Shown: one piece after another, positions 1-10,736 of the stretch
Numbering within the stretch: position 1 is the stretch's first letter
How the letters are laid out: every line of letters begins with the position of its first letter
DNA from: Ascaphus truei
Taxonomy: Eukaryota > Chordata > Amphibia > Anura > Ascaphidae
Direction of reading: 5' to 3'
DNA length: 64,000 bases
Assembly: GCA_036426205.1 (NCBI GenBank)
Contig: CM071568.1
Coordinates: 216,582,261 to 216,646,260, forward strand
The notes under the pieces: generated by a model
Seen by the model: the letters and a program-made list of their open reading frames with translations, nothing else
Told to the model about the DNA's origin: nothing
Databases searched by the model: none
Program-made: the position numbers and the translations under genes

Positions 1-166
1 AAATCCTAATCATTATCATTTAACAGATCAGCCGCCCATCAGCCAGGCATGAACCCAGGCTGGGAAGGCAAACGCAACGGGGCTTGTCAGAGGTGAGGAG
101 CGGCACATTCCAGGTATCTGCCAGGTACATACTGGGTATTTGCTCGAATAAAGTGTGTCGGTGCAG
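1..166 (+). mobile_element. Right end of a CACTG-terminated inverted-repeat element
   Basis: Positions 142-163 read GCTCGAATAAAGTGTGTCGG followed by TG. This is the reverse complement of the left terminus seen intact at 27,727-27,752 in the second copy. Only the right part is present here because the window begins inside the element. The termini start with CACTG or CACCG, which would fit a CACTA/Chapaev-like DNA transposon, but no transposase is visible and the family is inferred. Confidence 0.5.
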
Positions 167-298
167 TATAAGGGTATATATATATATATACACAACAAAA
201 AGTGTGGGTTTATAGTGTGCTGTTTTGTCACTGCTAATACATGTCTTTTTGCTATATCTGAGTGTTGCTGCTTTTGTGCCTTCTCTTATGGGAAGACA

Positions 299-302
<4 letters not shown>

Positions 303-350
<48 letters not shown>

Positions 351-451
351 TATATATATATTTATAGTAGTATATATATTTACAGCACATCCTCAGCATA
401 AAGGAAACTATATTATATTATTATCTATTATATATATATATATATATATGA
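303..451. repeat. (TA)n microsatellite, interrupted
   Basis: There are two TA runs (about 303-375 and 430-450) separated by a short A/T-rich spacer. A smaller run lies at 173-191. The overlapping short open frames of alternating Ile and Tyr are artefacts. Confidence 0.9.
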
Positions 452-853
452 AAAGTATAATAGTATTCCATCTTTTTTCAAAATATGCCAGTTTTTTATT
501 TTTTTTATTTTAAATCGGATTAATTCTTGGGGCTCTTCATTATACATCGTGAGAAATCTAACTGATCCCTCTATTTGTGTTTTGTCTTTCTTAGAATTTT
601 CCACAATAATTTTCTATCCATTACAGATGCTCTCTGGAAAGCTAATTAAATCTGACTCATAATTTTTCTCTAGCAGTCTTTGTCTAATTATACCAGAGTT
701 GCTCAGGAAATCTTCCTCGCTGGTGCAGTTCCTTCTATGGAACTGCAGCAAATGTTAAATTGCTAATCCACTGCGGACGATACCCAGAAAATGAGTACAC
801 TCTACATTATTTCTCTAGAACATGGCCTGTATTTTGTTATCAATGGGGGTCTA
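452..853. other. Non-coding, nothing recognised
   Basis: A/T-rich single-copy-looking sequence (apart from the duplicate at 28.4-28.8 kb). There is no frame, hairpin or family signature that I can support. Confidence 0.5.
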
Positions 854-957
854 GGACAGTTAGCCGTGGACGTTTGGCAGCTGGACAGTTAGCCGTGGCC
901 GTTTGGCAGCTGGACAGTTAGCCGTGGCCGTTTGGCAGCTGGACAGTTAGCCGTGGA
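854..957. repeat. 29-bp tandem repeat, about 3.6 copies
   Basis: Units start at 854, 883, 912 and 941 with GGACAGTTAGCCGTGG and end in TTGGCAGCT. The spacing is exactly 29 bp and the units differ at one site (GGACG versus GGCCG). The counterpart at 28.79-28.89 kb is interrupted by indels. Confidence 0.9.
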
Positions 958-1014
958 AGATGACCCAGGGAGTATGGGGGATTCTGGCCCCTTTTGGGTA
1001 ATGTCGATAACTGC

Positions 1015-1110
1015 AAGATATGACTTTAACCTTTAACCCTAATATTCCTAACCTTACCCCATAACCCTAAAAACGCTAACCATAATATTCCTAACCCCTA
1101 GCCAGCCTAA
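1015..1110. repeat. Degenerate CCCTAA-like tract inside an interspersed repeat
   Basis: CCCTAA, CCTAAC and TAACC words recur irregularly with intervening TATT and TTAC. The tract continues into a segment containing CAGCCATGGCCAAAAAGCTG. It looks like part of a dispersed element and not a telomere, since there is no regular 6-bp period. Confidence 0.5.
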
Positions 1111-1299
1111 ACCCTGAGACAAAACAGCTGCAGCAAAATTGTCCCACAGCGGCTACACAGCCATGGCCAAAAAGCTGCAAAGAATTGTCTCATTCCTTGC
1201 TGGTAGAGCTTGTAATTAAGGTGCTGCAGACTGTGCTCATTTGTACTAAATCACAGCTATACAGGTGTTTAGTGATAGTGGCTATTTAAGTAGAACTTT

Positions 1300-2522
1300 C
1301 CCCCTTCCACTGCTACCCCTACACCCAAACTCTCCTTCACCATCAATAACACCACAATCTTATCAACACCCCAAGCCCTATGCCTTGGTGTCATTTTTGA
1401 CTCTGCCCTCTCCTTCATTCCTCATATTGAGTCCCACACCAAGTCATGCCGTCTCCACCTCCAAAATATCGCTAAAATATGCCCTTTTATCACCCATGAC
1501 GCAACTAAAATCCTAATTCACTCACATTTTGTCCCATCTGGACTTTTGCAACTTTCTCCCTGCTGCCTATCCCAACTCCAATACATCCCAAATGCTGCTG
1601 CCAGACTCATCTACCTCACTCACTGGCCCACTTCTCCTGCTCCACTACCCAAATCCCTACACTGGCTTCCTATATCATCTAGAATCAAATTTAAGACCAT
1701 CGCTCTGACTTAGGCAAGGTCCCCGCTGCATCGCGCGCTATGGCGTGCTCTGGAAGGAGAAGAAACACCCCTCAATGGAGCTGGGCCCGATACGGTCTTC
1801 GGAACTGGTGACTGAGCGCTGGCCACGCCACCCCCACGGATCAGCCAATGAGGGAGAAACCTGCCGGGTGATATCATAACCGCCCCTGACCCCCATCTTT
1901 CCCCCTGCAGCTCTGCACAGATCGGGGAACAGAGCTGCACGCACCGCCAGCCTGGCAGGCGCGCGTGTAGCGCCGACACCTGAGCCGTAGCCTTACAAAG
2001 CTCTCAACAAAGCTGCCGCCCCCTTACATCTCAGCCCTCCTCTCAGACCCCCCTACATTCTGCCCATGATATTCTCCTCTCCTCCTGCCTTGTTACCTCT
2101 TCTCAATCCTGCCTACAAAACTTCTCCTGTGTTGCCCCCTGTCTAGAATTCCCTATCATGTTCCATCAGACTCCCACCCAGCTTTCAGACATTTAAAAAA
2201 AACTCCCTGAAAACTCACATTTTCAAGGAAGCCTATCTTGCATACCCCTAACATCCACCACCAACCCTGCTGGAACCATCTGTGCGGCTGCACCAAACTC
2301 CATGCCAACACTCCCTAACATCTTCACCCTTAAACATTAATGGGATTAGCTGGACCATATTCTCTTTAGATTGTAAGCTCTCACGAGCAGGGCCCTCATT
2401 ACCATTTACGCTTGTTTGCCTTATGCAATGCTGTTTATGTAATATACGTAACTCTGTACCCTCCATTGTACCGTGCTGTGGAATATGTTGGTGCTTTACA
2501 AGTAAACAGCTATAATAACAAC
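1300..2522 (+). mobile_element. L2/CR1-like LINE, 3' end with RT C-terminal relic
   Basis: Conceptual translation of 1,338-1,709 continued at 1,996-2,050 gives the C-terminal part of an L2/CR1-type reverse transcriptase. It carries a LGVIFDSALSF segment, an NAAARLIYLTHW segment and the family hallmark SLHWLPI, followed by RIKFKTIALTYKAL. Frame damage is present and the usual SRLDYCN segment is degraded. The 3' UTR at 2,050-2,520 contains the typical tail words GATTGTAAGCTCTC, GGGCCCTCATT and GGAATATGTTGGTGCTTTAC, then a short ATAATAAC terminal repeat. The element is 5'-truncated (no endonuclease or fingers/palm) and is split by a 280-bp DNA transposon insert. It is not functional. Confidence 0.75.
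1713..1992. mobile_element. PIF/Harbinger-type MITE nested in the LINE
   Basis: A GC-rich 280-bp insert interrupts the LINE codons for LTYKAL. Removing it together with one TTA rejoins the frame. The flanks are TTA (1,710-1,712 and 1,993-1,995), the 3-bp target duplication typical of PIF/Harbinger. The termini are imperfect inverted repeats: GGCAAGGTCC on the left and the complement of GGCTACGGCTC on the right. It has no coding capacity. Confidence 0.65.
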
Positions 2523-3551
2523 TGTGGTTATTATAGTCAATGCTGCCCTGACAAAGCAGGCAAGGGACCTGCGTAGGCAAGAAGTGCTCAGGAGAAGGTG
2601 TCCATCTGTGCGGAATTGCCATCTCCCCAAGTCGCTGAACAACCCATTGCTATTTGACACGAGACTGGCAGCACGATCCGCTCCCCCTGGTGACGAGAGT
2701 CACCGCGGCTGGCAAAGGAAGCCAGAGCCAGATGCTGTAGAAGGAGATGAGACTTAGAGACTTTACCAAGGCTCGAATAAGTAGCACGTTTGCCAGTGTG
2801 CACTTTATTGTAATGTACTAGTAGGGGGTGTGTGGCACTTTTTTTCTTGCAGATAATTAAACTTATCTTGCCTTGCAATGTATTTTCAACTCCTTGAATG
2901 CCGTGTCCTACCTTTACCATCAATTATGCATACACACTTTATTACACATTGCCTTTGCGTAAAAGCTGTTTTCTATCCCATCTGGAACATCCAACGTTGC
3001 TCGAAAGACATCTAGCTCCCCCCCCTCACCCCCCTCAAGTGATGTTCCACAACCCCAGCCACTCAGGACTGTATCGCGAGTGCACACACACAAACTTCAG
3101 GCCGCAGTACAGTCTGAGAAAAAGAAAAAAATATTTTTTTTCACAAGTACTGATGTAGTTTTACTTGACCTACTGATAATGCAGAATATCACAACGTTTT
3201 CATTGACAGATATAATGCAGAATATTACAACAGATCCCACTGTAAAGTACCAGCTGGAGCAATAATCCTTGCTACATCTCTAGGTTGAAATACCCCTTTA
3301 AATTGTGAGTGCTTTAAAGTTGAGTCTGGGTCACTGCAACTCTAGAACTGCCGCTGTGTCCTGCCCTCAGTTAGGTATGCCTTTAAGAAACCTAGAAAGA
3401 TATCTGCACGTCTTGCAAACGCTGTGATATATGTTACTGTGTGTTTTTTTTTATTTCGGCTTCAGGGCATGCATCTGTTACAGACATCTTACATTACAAA
3501 CAGCTATTAAAATGTTAGGAAAGAAAATGGTGTCGTGATTTAATTTATAGC

Positions 3552-3554
<3 letters not shown>
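2523..3554. other. Non-coding, nothing recognised
   Basis: The short frames have no family resemblance. A 15-17 bp direct repeat around ATAATGCAGAATAT occurs at 3,175 and 3,213. Nothing else is supported. Confidence 0.5.
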
Positions 3555-3588
<34 letters not shown>

Positions 3589-3621
3589 TGTTGTGGTGTG
3601 TGGTGGTGTGTGTGGGGGGTG
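3555..3621. repeat. (TG)n microsatellite
   Basis: TG dinucleotide run becoming interrupted (GGTGTTGTGG) at its 3' side. The counterpart at 31,459-31,542 has a visibly different, noisier structure. Confidence 0.9.
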
Positions 3622-3980
3622 TGTCTAAAGTGCGTTAGGGCTTTAGTATTTAAAATAAAAAAAACATTTAGTTTTACCCTTTTCTCTCATGTTGTGTTGA
3701 TCATTCCCATTAACTCCATTCACTGTAATCTCTGTGCTGACAAATAAATCTAGCACCCCTGTCCCAGCTTGTTCTTTACACAGCTGTCTGGACAGGAGCA
3801 TCATTGTACATTCCCCTCAGTTACACTGAAGTATATTTCTTGCGGCTAAACTGCCCGTTTAGATTCATTTTACACCCCATTCACTGGCTCTTGTTCATAT
3901 TTCATACCTACACACAAATGCTTTCCTGTACACAGGCCTGGACTGTTCCAGAAAGAGTTACAATTAGCTGATCTGTGCGA

Positions 3981-4171
3981 ACAGTGGATTTAAAGACTAG
4001 GAGAAGGGTTTTTGGACTCTTGTGCTCTCTGTTGAGGGCTATCGGCCATCTTGCCAGGCCCAGTTCCCATAGTCAGAAGCTGAACCTAGGAAGGACGCGG
4101 TGCGCAAGCAGCCTCCGGATATTGGATACAATCAACTGGTCTACGGAAACAGTGGATTTAAAGACTAGGAG
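3981..4171 (+). repeat. 23-bp direct repeat pair
   Basis: ACAGTGGATTTAAAGACTAG followed by GAG occurs at 3,981-4,003 and again at 4,149-4,171, 168 bp apart. The segment to about 4,640 looks like an older dispersed repeat, but I cannot name its family. Confidence 0.5.
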
Positions 4172-4650
4172 CAAGGGGCGCTGATGTCCCATCAATAACA
4201 CCCAAGGCTCGTATACAGTAATTTGGACATTCTGAAAGTGCGATTCTGTCTGTGTCCGTGTACAATACAATATTACTGTTTTCCTCTGTTTGTCTCCTTG
4301 TTAACTCTTTCTTAAGGGAGACCGTGGACTGGAAACGTTTCCAGCGAGAACCCTGGATGACGGAGATGTTAACCCACTTACGTTTCTGCCAAAATACATT
4401 TTAGAATTTACCTGACAGGATCGGAGACTATTTTTTGCTTTTTCCTCCTCATACAAACGGGGAAGGAATCCTGTGGACTGACCGCCGCAATCCCAACAGG
4501 ATATGTAATGATTCCATTTACTACTTGCCATTAGATTGTGCGCTTTTTGCCCTTTTAGTTTTGTACCTTGAAAAGTCAAGTACCTTAGCCTTTAAAGCAG
4601 CAAAATATGTAGCACTGCACAATTTAAAAAAAATATGTATTTATTTATTA

Positions 4651-4985
4651 CAGGATTGAAGCAGGGGGTCTCTGGAGCTGAACGGTGTTAATTTCAGCTC
4701 TGCTAACGCCCTGCTTCCAGAGATACTCTGTAGGGGGTGCCGGTATCTCTGCAGCCAGGGAAGATGTATGCCTAATGGAATGGAGGTTTAAATGTCCCGT
4801 ATCACGCAAGCCAATAGGAAGCGGTGATGTCATCCCTTCTGGATTCCTATAGGACCATGTCACCAGGACATTTAAACTCCACAGAGAACCGGCACCCGCT
4901 ACGGAGATATCTCTGGAAGCAGGTGGTCCCACCCGGAGCTCAAATTAACACAGTTTAGCTCCAGAGACCCCTTGCTTCAATCCTG
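4651..4985. mobile_element. Palindromic MITE, about 335 bp
   Basis: The left arm starts CAGGATTGAAGCAGGGGG and continues TCTCTGGAGCTGAA...GTGTTAATTT. The right arm is its reverse complement with a few mismatches (AAATTAACAC ... GCTTCAATCCTG). The arms are about 40 bp. The element has no open frame. Target duplication is unclear (TTA on the left, TCA on the right), so the superfamily is left open. Confidence 0.7.
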
Positions 4986-7718
4986 TCATAAAAAATTATT
5001 AACAAAACATGCAGGTTTTGTTGCTTTATCCAACTGTCTCTAGTAAGTCACTTTAATAGGTAAGCACTAACTAAGATCGTATCCCTGCATTAAGTTGATA
5101 CAAAGTCACAAGGGACAAAGGTTCTCACCACCCATGGTGGCTATGACAACAGGCAATAATGCTGAATAGAACAATACACAGACAACTAGGCACATGAACA
5201 ACATCTAAAGGTTTTGATGCTTCTGAGACATTTTCAACTCTATCACTAGTGTTTGATTCAACCTTGACTGCAGTCATAATGTAAGTATACAGAACCAAAT
5301 ATACTAGAAATCAAACCATACTGATGAAGGGCTTAAAAGATAGTTGGCAACAGAGAAAAGTGTATACTACAGTTATTGATGGTCATGATAAAAATAAAGT
5401 ACTCCAAAGGTAGGCCATATGTTTCTAATATACAATTTTTAAGTAGCTTAGCAGCAATTTATGCTGCAAGTCTCTTTTTAACCCCGCCCCCCCCCCCCCC
5501 AATACGTGAGCCAGGGCTGATGTGTGAGAAGACTGAGCTCCAGGACCCCCCTCAGTTCGAGAGATATCAGCTCTTGCATCACTTGGAAAAAAATATGGAC
5601 TCATTGGACAAAATTTGGAAGCCGAGATCTGCCACAGTATAGCAGCTAATAGAATGTCACAATGCCCAATGTCACTGGTAGATGAATGTGTGGCTCCATT
5701 GCTTTTTTTTACATTTTTCCAGATCATTGAAATTGGGGGGGAGGGGGAGGATTGCGTGGGGTTGTCTCCAACTTTGGAATACCACGGTTCAACTCTGAAC
5801 TCTGAGGGATTTTTCCATCTTAACATTCACATTCTTGTTGATCCTGACCACACTATCATATTGTTCACCATGGCCAGGGATTCTTTAGGTTTAAACCAAA
5901 AAACGCCACCAACTGATCATCTTGTCCTTTTGTTTAAAACAAAAAAAAACCTTTCCCTTTGGCTTCCACCTCCTGTAGTAGCCGAGTCACAGGTAGGGGA
6001 GTATGGAATTAAAAAAGAAAGTGGACGGATAAATACCAAATTCAAATGTGTCCAATAGTTTTTCATTGTCAACACTGATTATTAAATGAAGCAAAATCTT
6101 ATCCATGTTAGTGCTCATAAGTATAATAAGGGGGGATGTTTTGGTAGTGAATGACAACATATCACTCAACAATAAATGTTAATTTTCCTTCCTTTAATTC
6201 TTTGAGCCAAAATGTTACTGCAGCTTATTCTTTGTTTAGAGAGATCATTTAATCTGTTTTTGTTAGTTTACATTCTATTGCATAATGCAGTTTTGGTCAT
6301 TAGTACTAGCAACAAAAGGCCAGTGGGAACACAAAATATGGCACTAGAACAAATATAAAATGAGATTTGGCTCTATTATACAGTAGGCATACTTTTTAAC
6401 ATCATCACTCATTAGCATCTCACTGCTCATGAAAAACACAATAATGAAACTTGGAGCTAAAAACACACCACACTTTGTCAATGATCTGTAACAACAAGAT
6501 ATAAATAAATGTAAATTTTACAGAACATTTCTATTTCGAGGAACGAATAAGAAATGTGTAGAATACACACAGTGTATTGCCAGCTTGGCTCCATATCACC
6601 ATGAGACTTTTGCCGAGTCTGAGTTCTAACTAATAGCCTGGTATATCTAGACATAATGGAGATTTGGAAAACCAGAACTGGACTAGTGTTATGTTGACAT
6701 AAAACCAAGATGGTAATACTGCACAAAGAACAGGGGGTGGCAAGAATACAAAAATGATGCAGGTAACATTTCTGTAAATTATTGATGTGTACAAAAATAT
6801 TGTGGCTATTTATATACTGTATGACAATTATGTTTGCATATTGTGCCCTACTGTATGATGGCAGAAAGCCTAGAAATAATGACTGAACTTTGCTCTTTCC
6901 TCTCGTGCTAGCAGAGTGAATTACTATCTTGGTTTGTTGGCAGCAAGTCTAGGTTGAGTTTTTAGTGTAACCTTTTATTGGGCCTATCTGGAGTTATTGA
7001 TGTGGTTCTCACTTCCTAAAATAGTTTCAAATAAGAAAAATGGCCCTGGTTTCAGTTCCACGTAATGTTCATACTTCTAAAGTCAGATTTCCTTTAAAAC
7101 ATTCACATAATAGAATCTTATTCAACAGTTATAAATAAACTTGTTTTGTTCTTAATTCGGAATCTTGTGACTGAAATATGATATTGCCAAGAATATTGTG
7201 TTGGTTATCCAGGAATTCAGCACGCTGATTATTCACATGTATTAACAAAGAGGGATACTGGTATATGGTGACATCATGCAAAAATGCTCTTGTTCTGTAC
7301 AATTCTTATTTACAAAGTTAGTATGAATATTATAAAGCAGAATAAAAAAAATGTATACCAGAACTGGTATTTACAATGGCAATATACAACATTCAATTTC
7401 ATCTCTACTTACATAGTGTAATTGAAAACCTCCTCATTGCAAAGAAATCATGCTAAAATGTAGGTATGCATTTAATTCTCCTATATATTCATGAAAACCT
7501 GGCATCAACTATCTCAGGGGAAAAAATGAACAATTGAAAAAATAAATAATTTTCAGTGCATGCGTGCCACGTGGGATTGTGCCCGTAAAACTGTTCAAGT
7601 TTGAATGAGCCCAAATTGAGCTTCCAAACTATTTAATGGTATACTGTACGGCCTTCCTACTCCTGATAAACACTCGTTCCCAAATTATTTCTGTTGCCTT
7701 AGTTATTATTTTACAGTC
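4986..7718. other. Long non-coding stretch; poly-C and G-rich tracts
   Basis: It holds a C14 tract near 5,488-5,501 and a G-rich run at 5,735-5,750. The remaining sequence is A/T-rich with no supported gene. The 147-codon frame at 5,615-6,058 has no family signature and is broken in the second copy. Confidence 0.5.
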
Positions 7719-7769
7719 ATATATATATATATATTTCTGGGGGCACGTGATTCTCTCTCTCTCTCTCTT
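7719..7769. repeat. (TA)n and (TC)n microsatellite pair
   Basis: A short TA run at 7,719-7,734 is followed 18 bp later by CT repeats at 7,753-7,769. Confidence 0.8.
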
Positions 7770-8764
7770 TTCTACAATTAGCTAATTTCAATGGCAAGCT
7801 TTCAACTTACAACTGTGACAAAACCACCAGATAGAAATTTTCCAAACAAAGCACTGTGCTTTGATTAAAATCGCTTGTTTAACTTGTTATCCGACATGAA
7901 AAAATATAGAGAGTCTGAAGTTAGTAGGAGCTTCCGATACCGGTATAACAGTTTAAACTGCTATGCAGTTATAAAAAATAATTACAGTTACTATTATCTG
8001 CTAAAATAAATAATTGTATTTAAAGTAGGTCCATTTGTAATCTTTATTACCAATGCAAATATAAGATGTGTTGTCAGCCACAAAAATCTTTGTATCAACA
8101 AGAATATGTGCACTGATCCACTAAAGCATTTTGTGTTCTAAGCTGCATCATATTTAACAAGATTGCTGCTCCGGTTTCTGATATTGCCAGAGATTTCGAA
8201 ACAAGAAGGGTTATGCTATCTCAATCCTGGCAGCTTCAGTGAAGCAGAATGAAGGGCGAAAAAGTGATGCACAGAGGTTCAGAGCTTGTTACATCTCATT
8301 ATAATCTGTGGGTCATGTAACTTCTCTCTGATACTTTCTTTTGACACTCCCTAAATGTTGGGGATGTTGACGCACATATGGGAAAAACATTGGAGTAAAG
8401 ACTTTCATACATTGATGCCAAACGACACAAAATGGAAAGGATGCTATTTCTAATTAGAGCACAGATATTTCTTAGATCACACAAGAAAGCAATTCATGTT
8501 ATGCATAACTTCTGCAAAAGTTTTATAGTGTTGCAATATTTCCTTTAAAGTCATATTCTTCATACAATATAAAGGAAGAGCAGCAATCTCTAAAAGCTCT
8601 TTCAAGTTTGTTATGCACCCGGGTAAGAAAATCTTGGTTACTGTATAGAAATAAGATTCTGCATATGAATCCTGAAAATTGTTCATTGAAAATTATGTGA
8701 ACAAAAAACTCTCTCATCAAGAGTCACCGATACCTACAGCACCAGACTTGACTGACCTAAGGTC
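7770..8764. other. Non-coding, nothing recognised
   Basis: A/T-rich. The short minus-strand frames near 8.3-8.7 kb are not supported by any motif. Confidence 0.45.
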
Positions 8765-8767
8765 TTA

Positions 8768-8951
8768 GGCGGCGCTTATAGTGCCGGTGACAGAGACGCA
8801 ACATCGCGCCAAAACAAATGCATTGCCGCCGTCGTGTGCGCTTCTAGTAAGCGCGGCGTGACGGCGCCATCGCTGGAAGTCATCTCAATTTGATTTTTCC
8901 AGCGACCGCAGCTGACGTCACCGTCACGTCGCCGGCACTATAAGCGTTGCC
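8768..8951. mobile_element. PIF/Harbinger-type MITE, 184 bp, with TTA target duplication
   Basis: The terminal inverted repeats are clear. The left end reads GGCGGCGCTTATAGTGCCGG and the right end is the complement of GGCAACGCTTATAGTGCCGG. The exact TTA trinucleotide flanks both sides (8,765-8,767 and 8,952-8,954). The interior is rich in CpG, in contrast with its surroundings, and contains TGACGTCA-like words. There is no transposase. The copy at 36,628-36,799 carries several one-base losses. Confidence 0.85.
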
Positions 8952-8954
8952 TTA

Positions 8955-10077
8955 GCATGCCACTGTTCTGCTGTCTGGGAATCATGTACATGTACATCTG
9001 CAGAACTGTTCCTCCCCCGTGTGTCCCTTCCTGCAACAATTTTGCAATAATTACCAACAAAAAAACATGGTGACCATTCATAAAAATGCAATATTGGGTA
9101 ACAAAGGACAGAACAAGCCTCAATCATTCTTGCTCTATAATGAGATGCTGAACATAAAATAGGCTAAGATTTGGGAACAAACACAACTGGTCCTAGCAAT
9201 ATGACAATTACTGCCAGCTTCATGGTGTTTGCCAGCGCTTAGTTAATAATTCTGATATTATACTGGTATTACGAGAACAGTGTCTACTTATATGATGGCT
9301 GTAAAGCTTTTTCAAAACTAAGGACTTCATTTTGTCAACAAAGGAGCATTGGCTGTGCGCATTGTTTGCTGTTAACTAGAACTATCTAAGTGATTGGATT
9401 CCGTGTGTTGTAAGGTAAAACTTCGGGAATGAAGATTCTATAGTATTTAATAAAAAAAGTACAACGTTTTCATTTGGTCCCTTTGCCTCGCAAACCTAAA
9501 CCTGGCGAAGGTCCACGGTGTGTAAATAAATGACCGTATTCCTAATTAACACCTTAACAGTAAATGGTATTATTCCGCATTATCTGTATTTGATCTTACA
9601 ATGCATCCGCCCACAACCGAGGTTTGGCCAATCTTATGATAGAGTACTTTTTACATTTGGCCAAATCCATGTAACTGGATGCAGACGTTCCTTTTGAGAG
9701 TGGGTCCCCCTTTTATATAGTAGTGGTTGCCATTTAACTGGTCTAATAATAACTAGCCTCCGTAATGGTCTATGTGCCCATTAAATGCTTCTCATGCTGA
9801 AGACATCGAGCTTGAAAACAGAAGGAAACATCAGCTGTTGGAAACAACATTTGGGAAAGTTTAATAGAGTTCCCTTATAATAGCAGAGGAACAGAGGAAC
9901 CAGCAAAGTTTAAATGAAATTATGGAGGACATGCTTCTAGCTATTTCTTAAAACAAGCCACCGTAAACAGTTTGGGATTATTCAACCCTCAGTTTGAAGA
10001 CACGGATTTAGAGAAGAGACAGTTTTGCAAGTTGGTTAAATGCAGAATCTAAGGGGACATTATAGAAACGAGTTAAA
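8955..10077. other. Non-coding, nothing recognised
   Basis: Ordinary A/T-rich sequence. There is a minor TTTGGCCAA inverted word pair near 9,634 and 9,656. No gene is supported. Confidence 0.45.
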
Positions 10078-10213
10078 ATATACAGTTACACAATTCAGTA
10101 GAGGATAAGGTTTATATGGTCATATTGTTGGATTTACTATGTCTATTACTTGTACTATGTTGAAAACTAATAAAAACTATCTGAAGAAAAAAACCATATA
10201 TACAGTTACACAA
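10078..10213 (+). mobile_element. Short retrotransposed 3' tail with 16-bp target duplication
   Basis: The 16-bp word ATATACAGTTACACAA occurs at 10,078-10,093 and 10,198-10,213. Between them lies a 3'-UTR-like segment (TTGTACTATGTTGAAAAC, AATAAAAAC) ending in an A-rich tail. A target duplication plus terminal A tract is the signature of target-primed reverse transcription. The tail wording resembles an L1-type 3' end, but that family call is only tentative. Confidence 0.6.
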
Positions 10214-10237
10214 GAGAGGAGTGTGAGGTTGCTGGGG

Positions 10238-10525
10238 GATCGTGTGGGTGGGGCTGCTGGGGGAATTGCTGTGGCTGCTGGGGGATCGTGTGGGGCTGCT
10301 GGGGGAAGTGCTGTGGCTGCTGGGGGATCGTGTGGGGCTGCTGGGGGAAGTGCTGTGGCTGCTGGGGATCGTGTGGGGCTGCTGGGGGAAGTGCTGTGGT
10401 GCTGGGGGATCGTGTGGGGCTGCTGGGGAAGTGCTGTGGCTGCTGGGGGATCGTGTGGGGCTGCTGGGGGAAGTGCTGTGGCTGCTGGGGGATCGTGTGG
10501 GGCTGCTGGGGGAAGTGCTGGGGCT
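10238..10525 (+). repeat. 42-bp minisatellite, 7 units
   Basis: Units begin with GATCGTGTGG at 10,238, 10,284, 10,326, 10,367, 10,408, 10,449 and 10,491. Each has two halves, GGGGCTGCTGGGGG and AAGTGCTGTGGCTGCTGGGG. The period is 41-46 bp and mostly 42, a multiple of three, so long Gly/Ala-, Trp/Cys- and Pro/Gln-rich frames appear on both strands. They are by-products and not genes. The runs of four or five G recur regularly and could form G-quadruplexes. Confidence 0.9.
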
Positions 10526-10547
10526 GCCGGCGCCTCACTCCTGCCTC

Positions 10548-10661
10548 CTCCCGATCGGGTGCGTGGCGGCGGCCATTTTTTAAAATTAGCGCAACCCTGG
10601 TTATAGCGCGGCTGGATCCGTTGGACCCCAAGGACCGCGTTATAACGGGGTTGAGCTGTAC
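10548..10661 (-). mobile_element. Tigger-like MITE, one end only
   Basis: The segment ends with the complement of CAGCTCAACCCCGTTATAAC followed by TA, matching the termini at 27,523 and 63,753. The opposite terminus is absent: the minisatellite takes its place. TA flanking and the terminal sequence suggest TcMar-Tigger. Confidence 0.6.
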
Positions 10662-10736
10662 TATGTCTATTACTTATACTACGTAGAACGCTAATAAAAA
10701 CTATCTGAAGAAAAAAATATATATACAGTTACACAA
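10662..10736 (+). repeat. Second copy of the retrotransposed tail and target site
   Basis: The segment repeats 10,138-10,213 with a handful of differences (GTAGAACGC in place of GTTGAAAAC) and ends with a third ATATACAGTTACACAA at 10,721-10,736. The minisatellite and Tigger end are therefore bracketed by direct repeats of about 75-80 bp. Confidence 0.75.

Noticed and set aside
1015..1110. Interstitial telomere (CCCTAA words)
   Set aside because: The words are irregularly spaced and mixed with unrelated sequence; it looks like part of a dispersed repeat.
5315..5360. CTGATGA word as another hammerhead
   Set aside because: CTGATGAAGGGC is not followed by a complementary stem II strand and GAAA at the right spacing.
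5615..6058. 147-codon frame
   Set aside because: It has no motif, spans a G-rich run, and is disrupted in the second copy.
10139..10631. Gly/Ala-rich and Pro/Gln-rich frames resembling structural proteins
   Set aside because: The 42-bp repeat period is a multiple of three, so all frames stay open. The second copy scrambles them and no flanking coding sequence exists.
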